Source of the DNA: a bacterium
GTDB taxonomy: Bacteria > Electryoneota > AABM5-125-24 > Hatepunaeales > Hatepunaeaceae
Assembly: GCA_021734165.1 (NCBI GenBank)
Contig: JAIPJL010000009.1
Span: 1 to 47,616 of the forward strand
Direction of reading: 5' to 3'
DNA: 47,616 bases
The notes below the pieces were generated by a model. The model was not told the DNA's origin. It did no database searches and was given only the letters and a program-made list of their open reading frames with translations. Positions within the stretch are counted from its first letter, which is position 1. Every line of letters begins with the position of its first letter. Below are positions 7,979 through 14,806 of the stretch, one piece after another. The position numbers were made by a program, and so were the translations under genes.

Positions 7979-10714
7979 CTAACTCAACAACCCCAACTTC
8001 TCTTCCGCTTCAGTCAGTTTATCTCTCAGGCTTTGCAGTTTCTGACGTTCGTTGGCGACGACCTGCTCAGGGGCTTTAGCGAGGAATTTCTCGTTGGCAA
8101 GTTTCGCTTCAACGCCTTTGATTAACCCCTTGTAATGTTCGATCTCTTTAGTGAAATGCTGGCTCTCTGCTTCGGTGTCGATCTTTGCTATAACATGAAC
8201 CGCGCAGAATCTGTTTATGCAGGTGTATGCCATTTTAGGAATATCTTCTGAGAATATGATCGAGGATGAACATGTCAGCGCCGAGAATAATTCTTCATTG
8301 CGATTGATGACATCACGAGTAAGTTCGTCATCACCCGAAATAATCACTTCGATTGCCGTACGTGGTGGAATCTGATGCTCGGATTTGATCATCCTGGCGC
8401 TTTCGACGTTGCGTGAAAATATCTCGAAGTCTCTTTCAATGCATTCGTTTCGTTTGAAATCATCCGCTTTCGGAAACGGTGCCCATGAAATGCTCGGAGC
8501 AAAAGGCTGCCCTTGGGATGTTTTCTCAAGCTGTGGAGGCAGATTGTCAGGATAGAACTCACGCAGATCCTGCCAAAGCTGCTCAGTGATGAACGGCATC
8601 CCCGGATGCAGTAAGCGCAATGCAGCCTCGTAAACTGCCACTGCCAGCGAAAGCGTCTGTCGTTTAACATCATCGGGAGTTTCCGGCGTCAATCTGACCT
8701 TGATAAGCTCCAGATACCAGTCGCAGTACTCCTTCCAGAGGAAATCGTAAAGCCCGGTCATGCAGTCGTTCAACCTGTATTTATCAGCGTTTTCGATGTA
8801 CTTTTCGGTCACATCACTTAGTCTGCTGACGATCCATTTGTCCGGCAGAGGAGCATCATCAGGCAGATCAAAGGGATTCTCTATCAGTAGTTTTTCATCA
8901 AGCCTGTCAATGTGCGATCTCAGGAAACGATAGCTGTTCCATATTTTGTTAGCGAAATTCCTGCCGCCTTCGAAGCGGGACGGAGTCAGCCTGATGTCCT
9001 GTCCTTCGGATGCGAGTGCGATCAACGTAAACCTCACCGCATCGCTGCCGTACTGTTTGACCATATCTTCGGGATCGATGCCGTTGCCAAGCGATTTGGA
9101 CATCCATCTGCCAAGCTCATCCTTGATCATGCCTGTGATATAAACAGCGCGGTACGGGACGTCTTTCATAAATTCCATACCGGCGATGATCATCCTTGCC
9201 ACCCAGAAGAAGATAATGTCGTAGCCTGTGACGAGTACATCGGTTGGATACCAGTACTTCAGCGCATCCGTTTGCTCAGGCCAGCCGAAGGGCGAAAATC
9301 CCCACAACCAGGAGCTAAACCAGGTATCCAGCACGTCCTCGTCCTGCTTCAGATTTGCAGAGCCGCACTTTGGACACTTGTCGGGAGTGTCAACACGTAC
9401 TATGATTTCACCGCAATCCTGACAATACCAGACCGGTATACGGTGTCCCCACCAAAGCTGCCGGGATATACACCAGTCGCGGATATTCTCCATCCAGGCG
9501 TAGTAAACCTTCTCCCAGCGCTTAGGATAGAACTTGATGCTGCCGTTGCGGACGGCTTCTATGGCAGGCTCCGCGAGAGGTTTCATCTTCACAAACCATT
9601 GCAGCGACTGATAAGGCTCGATCATCGTCTTGCAGCGCTGGCAGTGACCGATTGACGTTTTGTAGTCTTCAATCTTTTCGAGTAAACCACGCTCACGCAT
9701 TGCTTCGACAACTGCTTCGCGTGCTTTGAAACGATCCATGCCCTTAAATTCTGAGCCGGCATTCTCATTCATCACGCCTTCTTCGTCCATGACAATGACA
9801 AAATCGAGGCCATGGCGTTGCCCCATTTCAAAGTCATTCTGGTCGTGCGCGGGAGTAACTTTAACCTGCCCTGTACCAAATTCTGGATCTACAAACCTGT
9901 CCTGGATAATAGGAATTTCACGTTCAACAAGCGGTAAAATAACTTTTCTATCCCAGAGATGCTTAAATCTTTCGTCCTTGGGATTAACAGCCACCGCAGT
10001 ATCACCGAGCATGGTTTCGGGACGGGTGGTGGCGACGGTCACGTATTCTACCCCCCCCTTAATTCCCCCCCTACTCTGTAGGGGGGGAGTGGGAGCGATT
10101 GGATACTTAAAATACCATAAATGATGATCGTGATCCTTGTGATCGACTTCCTCATCTGAGATAGCCGTTCGACAGCGGGGACACCAGTTGACGATGTAAT
10201 GTCCGCGATAGATCAGATCTTTCTCATAGAGGTGAACAAACACCTGAGCGACTGCTTTAGAAAGTCCTTCATCAAGTGTGAAGCGTTCCCGCGACCAGTC
10301 AGCGGAATCACCGAGCAGACGTTTCTGTTGGAAAATACGATCACCGTACTGCTTTTTCCACTCCCATGCGCGTTCGACGAATTTCTCACGTCCAAGAGAT
10401 TGACGAGTTATGTTCTCTTTAGCGAGCGTCTGTTCGACCACATTTTGTGTAGCAATACCCGCATGATCTTTACCCGGCTGCCAGAGTGATTCAAATCCCT
10501 GCATCCGTTTCAGGCGGATCAGCATATCCTGTAATGCATCCTGCAGCGCATGACCCATGTGAAGCTGTCCGGTGACGTTAGGCGGCGGCATCAGGATGCA
10601 ATATGGTTTCTTACCTGTATCTGTTTCGGTGCGAAACAGGTTGTTGTCTTCCCAATAGCGATACCATTTGGTTTCAACTGCTTTGGGATCATAAGTTTTT
10701 GAAATGTCAGTCAT
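7979..10714 (-). CDS. valS: Valyl-tRNA synthetase
   Basis: This 911-residue class I aminoacyl-tRNA synthetase charges tRNA-Val with valine in the cytoplasm. The HIGH-type motif is 'PPPNVTGQLHMGHALQDAL' near residue 47, and the KMSKS-type motif is 'GRWMSKSLGNGIDP' near 560. An editing (CP1) domain with 'TVATTRPETMLGDTAVAVNP' lies between them. A Cys4 zinc-ribbon-like stretch is visible ('CQDCGE', 'CPKCGS'). The C-terminus is the coiled-coil arm typical of ValS ('EIEHYKGLIKGVEAKLANEK'). Length fits the family. The oddity is the segment 'APTPPLQSRGGIKGG' near residues 206-221, between 'WYFKYPI' and 'VEYVTVATTRPE', where family members have only a few residues. It is encoded by a palindromic G/C-tract repeat. 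The ATG start lacks a strong ribosome site. The gene probably stands alone. Confidence 0.97.
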   Translation of the reverse strand: MTDISKTYDPKAVETKWYRYWEDNNLFRTETDTGKKPYCILMPPPNVTGQLHMGHALQDALQDMLIRLKRMQGFESLWQPGKDHAGIATQNVVEQTLAKENITRQSLGREKFVERAWEWKKQYGDRIFQQKRLLGDSADWSRERFTLDEGLSKAVAQVFVHLYEKDLIYRGHYIVNWCPRCRTAISDEEVDHKDHDHHLWYFKYPIAPTPPLQSRGGIKGGVEYVTVATTRPETMLGDTAVAVNPKDERFKHLWDRKVILPLVEREIPIIQDRFVDPEFGTGQVKVTPAHDQNDFEMGQRHGLDFVIVMDEEGVMNENAGSEFKGMDRFKAREAVVEAMRERGLLEKIEDYKTSIGHCQRCKTMIEPYQSLQWFVKMKPLAEPAIEAVRNGSIKFYPKRWEKVYYAWMENIRDWCISRQLWWGHRIPVWYCQDCGEIIVRVDTPDKCPKCGSANLKQDEDVLDTWFSSWLWGFSPFGWPEQTDALKYWYPTDVLVTGYDIIFFWVARMIIAGMEFMKDVPYRAVYITGMIKDELGRWMSKSLGNGIDPEDMVKQYGSDAVRFTLIALASEGQDIRLTPSRFEGGRNFANKIWNSYRFLRSHIDRLDEKLLIENPFDLPDDAPLPDKWIVSRLSDVTEKYIENADKYRLNDCMTGLYDFLWKEYCDWYLELIKVRLTPETPDDVKRQTLSLAVAVYEAALRLLHPGMPFITEQLWQDLREFYPDNLPPQLEKTSQGQPFAPSISWAPFPKADDFKRNECIERDFEIFSRNVESARMIKSEHQIPPRTAIEVIISGDDELTRDVINRNEELFSALTCSSSIIFSEDIPKMAYTCINRFCAVHVIAKIDTEAESQHFTKEIEHYKGLIKGVEAKLANEKFLAKAPEQVVANERQKLQSLRDKLTEAEEKLGLLS
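10051..10092. repeat. G/C-tract palindromic repeat inserted in frame inside valS
   Basis: The plus strand shows runs of C, then 'TTAATTCCCCCCCTACTCTG', then 'TAGGGGGGGAG'. It is nearly the reverse complement of the intergenic element at 47381-47425 (CCCCCC-CTGCTGCAGTAG-GGGGGG-ATTAAGGGGGGG). It lies inside the editing domain of valS and is translated as a Pro/Gly-rich peptide without breaking the frame. Confidence 0.8.
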
Positions 10715-10786
10715 TTGTTTTACTTTAAATTAAGTTAGTCCTTTTCAGGATCGTATTTTCTGTAGTTCATCAACTTACCTAAATTT

Positions 10787-11010
10787 TTAACCACAGAGGC
10801 ACAAAGACACAGAGAATTAGGGTGTCGTCACATGTCCTCGAAACCTTTAAAACATTACCTCTTAGTATCATACCTGCGAAGGCAGGTATCTATAGTTGTT
10901 TAATATTTATGTACTTAACTCTTTTAGATTCCTGCCTACGCAGGAACGACATGCCTAATTTTCGATTAATTCAAGAGGTTTTCTCTGTGACTTTGTGTCT
11001 TCGTGGTTAA
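10787..11010. repeat. Nested palindromic element upstream of valS and beyond the nuo operon end
   Basis: The outer inverted arms of 29 bases start TTAACCACAGAGGCACAAAG (10787-10815) and are matched by the complement at 10982-11010 with about four mismatches. Between them is a second, diverged element with 'CATACCTGCGAAGGCAGGTAT' split over 10869-10889 and 'GATTCCTGCCTACGCAGGAA' (about 10927-10946), related to the repeats at 4507 and 46887. The whole stretch from 10715 to 11010 holds no gene. Confidence 0.75.
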
Positions 11011-11046
11011 ATAAAAAACCGGCTCGGAAACTCTCCCAAGCCGGTT
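11011..11046 (-). terminator. Rho-independent terminator ending the nuo operon
   Basis: Read on the minus strand, the stem AACCGGCT / AGCCGGTT with a 14-base loop is followed by a run of six T. It lies about 20 bases after the nuoN stop at 11066. Confidence 0.85.
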
Positions 11047-11065
11047 GTTTCAAGCTCTTTTGCTT

Positions 11066-12535
11066 TTACATTAGTCTCAGCTTGAGCCACTCGGCGAGGG
11101 TGTTCCAGAATACGCCCAATACGACAGTAGGTACTACAGTAACAAGTGTCAGTACCGCTGTCAATTTCCCCATATTGAAAGAACCAATCCCACCGTCAGT
11201 AGCAGGCGTCGGATCATGCAGGAACATGTCACGGATAACCCGCACATAGTAGAACAATGATACCACCGAGTTGGCAATACCAATCAATGCCAGTGTCCAC
11301 ATCTGAGCTTTGACTACCGCAGCGAACAAATAGAACTTACCGATAAATCCAGCCAGAGGCGGCAGCCCTGTCAGGCTGAATAAAAAGACAGCGAGCGCCA
11401 ATGCCGGAAGCGGATTGCTCTTTCCAAGTCCTTTGAAATAGCCTATTCCATCTCCCCCTAAGCGTCTCTCAACCAGATCAACGATAAGGAACGCTCCGAG
11501 GTTCATAAACAGGTAAACAACAAGGTACATCATCACAGCTTGAATGGCAAGACCGTGCAGTTCAGGTTTATCTCCTGAAACGATTACCGCAAATCCCATT
11601 AATATATATCCGGCATGGGCTATAGACGAATAGGCAAGAAGTCTTTTCAGGCTGTTCTGCCAGATTGCGCCCAAGTTTCCAACAGTCATCGTCATCGCAG
11701 ATAAAAGCGTTATTAAACCAACGGCTGATATTCCATAGAACGGCTTAAGCGATGCGATCAGAGGAGCGATTCTGAACAAAGCCGCAAATCCAGCCGCCTT
11801 GGGTAACACCGAGAAGTACGCTGTAATTGAAGTAGGCGAGCCTTCATAAACATCAGGACACCAGAAGTGCATCGGAACCATGGCGATCTTATAACCGATA
11901 CCTGCCATGATTAGAATAATACCCACCAGATGCGCAGGGCTTCCCGATAGTGCTCCCTTAAGTCCTTCAGTCATTTCGGCAAATCCGGTTGCGCCAGTTA
12001 ATCCGTAAAGAAGCGAAAATCCGTAAAGCATCAATCCTGATGAGAATGCCCCATAGATCACATATTTAAGCGCGGCTTCACCGGATCTTGGATCATGTCG
12101 CCTGTATCCTGCAAGCACATACGACGGAATCGAAACCATCTCAAGCGCAACGAACAACGTAACGAGATCATTAGAACCGGCAAGTAAGAACATTCCCATA
12201 ACGCTTGCAAGGACGAGGATATACGGCTCACCTTCTTTTTTAAAGGTGGATGCCATAATCCCAACGGCAATCAATGTAGCAAGCGCAAACAGCACCCGGA
12301 AATAGAGGGTTACTCCATCCTGAACGACCGCTCCGAACATATAAGCGCCGACCTTCTCATTACCGGCAAGTGATATTATTACCAGCGCCACTAACAGAAT
12401 TGACCCACCGATGGCTGTTACGATGCCTCGCTTCCGCCGTGCAATGAGTTCAACGATCAGCAGTACTAACAAACCACCCGCAAGTACAAGTTCGGGGATA
12501 AAAGGAGTTAGATTTAAGCCTGATGCAGGACTCAT
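11066..12535 (-). CDS. nuoN: NADH-quinone oxidoreductase (complex I) subunit N
   Basis: This 489-residue, about 14-helix antiporter-like membrane subunit forms one of the three proton-pumping modules of respiratory complex I. Family marks include 'ASVMGMFLLAGSNDLVTLF', 'ALEMVSIPSYVLAGYRR', 'YKIAMVPMHFWCPDVYEGSP', 'LLAYSSIAHAGYILMG' and 'LTGLPPLAGFIGKFYLF'. The conserved Glu in 'ALEMVSIPSY' and the Lys residues in 'YKIAMVP' and 'NSLKRLLAYSS' are present. Its ATG overlaps the nuoM stop (ATGA), indicating translational coupling. It is the last gene of the operon and is followed by a terminator. Confidence 0.96.
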   Translation of the reverse strand: MSPASGLNLTPFIPELVLAGGLLVLLIVELIARRKRGIVTAIGGSILLVALVIISLAGNEKVGAYMFGAVVQDGVTLYFRVLFALATLIAVGIMASTFKKEGEPYILVLASVMGMFLLAGSNDLVTLFVALEMVSIPSYVLAGYRRHDPRSGEAALKYVIYGAFSSGLMLYGFSLLYGLTGATGFAEMTEGLKGALSGSPAHLVGIILIMAGIGYKIAMVPMHFWCPDVYEGSPTSITAYFSVLPKAAGFAALFRIAPLIASLKPFYGISAVGLITLLSAMTMTVGNLGAIWQNSLKRLLAYSSIAHAGYILMGFAVIVSGDKPELHGLAIQAVMMYLVVYLFMNLGAFLIVDLVERRLGGDGIGYFKGLGKSNPLPALALAVFLFSLTGLPPLAGFIGKFYLFAAVVKAQMWTLALIGIANSVVSLFYYVRVIRDMFLHDPTPATDGGIGSFNMGKLTAVLTLVTVVPTVVLGVFWNTLAEWLKLRLM

Positions 12536-14052
12536 AACGGCGTTACACTCCGTACTATTTCACCAAGGTAGCAAAGTGATGAATTCATTAATCCCAATAT
12601 CGGATGTGGCCAGATACCGAGGAATAAAATAACCACTGCCAGTGGTATCAACGTGAATAACTCACGTCCGTTAATATCTGATATATTTTCATATTTCGGA
12701 TTTGTGGCTCCGAAGAACACCCGCTGCAATGTCCATAGCATGTAGCCTGCGCCGATGATTATGCCGAAGATGGCTATAATCGTGAAAGTGCGCCAGACCT
12801 GGAAAGCGCCTATAAATACCATGACTTCTGAAATAAAACCACTTAAGCCCGGTAGTCCCAATGCTGCAAAGAATGCAAATGTGGTAACTCCCAAATACCT
12901 CGGCATCACGTTGGCAAGACCGCCAAAACCTGCTATTTCACGATGGTGGGCGCGGTCATATATGACGCCTACCAAAAGGAATAGCATTGCGGTAATTGTG
13001 CCGTGATTAAACATCTGGAAAACAGCGCCGTTCATGCCGGGATCGGTGAAGGCTGACATGCCAAGCATCACATAGCCCATGTGCGAAATAGAGCTGTACG
13101 CTACCAGTTTCTTCAAGTCTGTCTGCGCCATAGCGCAGAAGGCTCCATAGATGATGTTGATCGTCCCCATCAGCGCCAGGAACCATCCCAGAGCATGTGT
13201 TGCATCGGGTAGAATCGGGTAACTGATACGCAGCAATCCGTAAGTTCCCATCTTCAGCAGTACACCGGCAAGGATAACCGAAATAGCAGTCGGAGCTTCA
13301 ACATGCGCGTCCGGAAGCCAGGTGTGGAACGGGAAGACCGGAACCTTGATCGCAAATCCGATGTATAACCCAAACCAGAGCAGAATTTTAATTCCGCTGA
13401 TGGTCATGATACCACTATGATTGGCGCTATCCATCATGTGCAGCATGTTAAACGTATGCCCGCCGGTGACAGGATCCTTAACGTTGAAGAAGAACACCAG
13501 GATCACGATCAGCATGATCACCGAGCCGATCAACGTATATATAAAGAACTTGATAGCTGCATAAATCCGCCGCGGACCGCCCCAGATGCCGATCAGGAAG
13601 TACATCGGCAGCAGCATGATCTCCCAGAATACGTAGAAAAGGAAGAAATCAAGCGCAACGAACGTTCCCATCATGCCTGTTTCAAGCAGCAGGAACATGG
13701 CGTGATAGCCTTTTACGCCCTTGTTAATACCCCAGGAAGCCGGTATGCAAAGGAAACAAAGCAGAGCTGTCAATAAAACCATCGGGAATGACAGCCCGTC
13801 AACACCGACGAAGTAGTTGATGTTGAATACCGGAATCCAGCTTGCCTGTTCGACGAACTGAAAACCGGCGAGCTTGTTTATGCCGAGCATACTGCGGTCG
13901 AACTGCGGGTAAAGCGTTGCGGTGATTACCAGCACAATAAAGGTTGTCACCAGCGCAGTCCAGCGTATCAGCTTATCGTTATCCCGCGGCAGAAAGGCGA
14001 TTATTACAGCGCCAAGCACGGGTAAAAATGTTATCAGTGTCAGGGGACCCAT
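12532..14052 (-). CDS. nuoM: NADH-quinone oxidoreductase (complex I) subunit M
   Basis: This 506-residue polytopic antiporter-like subunit has the NuoM signatures 'FYVFWEIMLLPMYFLIGIWG', 'KVPVFPFHTWLPDAHVEAPT', 'LLKMGTYGLLRISYPILP', 'KKLVAYSSISHMGYVMLG' and 'GLPGLSGFISEVMVFIGAF'. The key helix-5 Glu ('FWEIMLLPM') and the Lys of 'IKVPVFPFHTW' are visible. Length is normal. It lies about 60 bases downstream of the inserted hepT gene and overlaps nuoN by four bases. Expected in the inner-membrane arm of complex I as a proton channel. Confidence 0.96.
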   Translation of the reverse strand: MGPLTLITFLPVLGAVIIAFLPRDNDKLIRWTALVTTFIVLVITATLYPQFDRSMLGINKLAGFQFVEQASWIPVFNINYFVGVDGLSFPMVLLTALLCFLCIPASWGINKGVKGYHAMFLLLETGMMGTFVALDFFLFYVFWEIMLLPMYFLIGIWGGPRRIYAAIKFFIYTLIGSVIMLIVILVFFFNVKDPVTGGHTFNMLHMMDSANHSGIMTISGIKILLWFGLYIGFAIKVPVFPFHTWLPDAHVEAPTAISVILAGVLLKMGTYGLLRISYPILPDATHALGWFLALMGTINIIYGAFCAMAQTDLKKLVAYSSISHMGYVMLGMSAFTDPGMNGAVFQMFNHGTITAMLFLLVGVIYDRAHHREIAGFGGLANVMPRYLGVTTFAFFAALGLPGLSGFISEVMVFIGAFQVWRTFTIIAIFGIIIGAGYMLWTLQRVFFGATNPKYENISDINGRELFTLIPLAVVILFLGIWPHPILGLMNSSLCYLGEIVRSVTPL

Positions 14053-14110
14053 AACTGAATATTTACTCTATGTATTTTACTTTAATGAAATTACTTGTTT
14101 AACTTTACTA

Positions 14111-14461
14111 CTAAACCGCTTGATCCTCTGGAGGAATAAGTGGTGTTAGAAAGTCTATAAGACGAGGAATATCTGAGGTTACAGTATTCCACACTTCATC
14201 TATATCGACTTTGTGATACTCATGAATTAATTTATCACGCATCCCAGCAATATCCTTCCATTGAACTGGTTGATGACTTGATTTGAATCCATTTGAAATA
14301 TGCTTTACTGCTTCACCCATCAAGAGCAGTTGATGTAAGACCGCCGATTGGGTTTTCGCGTCATTAATAAAGCTTGGATAATCAATATCTTCCATGAACG
14401 CAACAATAAGATGTGCTGAATTTAATATATCAAGAAGATATGCCTCTTCGCTACGCGGCAT
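14111..14461 (-). CDS. hepT: HepT-like HEPN-domain toxin (DUF86 family)
   Basis: This is 116 residues from the ATG at 14461; a further in-frame start at 14521 would place 20 residues inside mntA and is less likely. It is all-helical with the HEPN ribonuclease motif RX4HXY at residues 75-82 ('RDKLIHEY'), preceded by 'LLLMGEAVKHIS', which is typical of this family. In characterised MntA-HepT systems, HepT is an RNase toxin that its partner silences by AMPylating the Tyr of RX4HXY; that Tyr is present here. The gene overlaps mntA by 11 bases. Odd feature: the pair sits between nuoL and nuoM, in the operon's direction, so it should be transcribed with respiratory genes. Activity is inferred from the family. 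Confidence 0.9.
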   Translation of the reverse strand: MPRSEEAYLLDILNSAHLIVAFMEDIDYPSFINDAKTQSAVLHQLLLMGEAVKHISNGFKSSHQPVQWKDIAGMRDKLIHEYHKVDIDEVWNTVTSDIPRLIDFLTPLIPPEDQAV

Positions 14462-14765
14462 AGTATGACTCCGCACTCTCAAGTATAGACTTGCGGCGTA
14501 TCCAATTTGGACTATCTTCAATAGAACGTCTTGTCATCAGATCAACTCTTCGACCTATGATAGAAGTCAATTCATCTTCTATTTTATTATGGTCGAATAA
14601 ACTCCATCTGGCGTCGGATGCAAACGTCACCAACACATCAACATCACTGTCATCATTGAAATCATCTCGCAACACCGAGCCGAAGAACGACAGTTCTACG
14701 ATCTTCCACTTCTTGCAGAATTCAACGATCTTTTCATGTTTAATCGGTATCTTGATGCTTATCAT
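14451..14765 (-). CDS. mntA: MntA-like minimal nucleotidyltransferase antitoxin
   Basis: This is 104 residues from the ATG at 14765; a GTG at 14774 would add three residues and lies in a low-complexity tract. The motif GSX10DXD is complete: 'GSVLRDDFNDDSDVD' with Gly29, Ser30, Asp41 and Asp43. The third acidic residue is probably Asp75 in 'RRVDLM'. This is the minimal nucleotidyltransferase fold whose characterised members transfer AMP to HepT and so neutralise it. It starts 37 bases after the nuoL stop. The spacer consists of the heptamer-like tract also found at 4419-4450. The 3' end overlaps hepT, supporting tight coupling of the pair. Confidence 0.9.
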   Translation of the reverse strand: MISIKIPIKHEKIVEFCKKWKIVELSFFGSVLRDDFNDDSDVDVLVTFASDARWSLFDHNKIEDELTSIIGRRVDLMTRRSIEDSPNWIRRKSILESAESYYAA

Positions 14766-14770
14766 AGCTT

Positions 14771-14806
14771 TCACACTTTTATACTTTTACACTTTCGAAC
14801 TTTCAA
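14771..14806 (-). repeat. Heptamer-like low-complexity tract between nuoL and mntA
   Basis: On the minus strand the tract reads GTTTGAAAG, TTCGAAAG, TGTAAAAG, TATAAAAG, TGTGAAAG. It overlaps the nuoL stop and matches the tract at 4419-4450, so the sequence is repeated in the genome. It may mark the boundary of the inserted toxin-antitoxin pair. Confidence 0.6.

Noticed and set aside
8912-9655. 247-codon frame on the plus strand opposite valS
   Set aside because: valS is unmistakable on the minus strand; the opposite frame has no recognisable domain and reflects codon bias.
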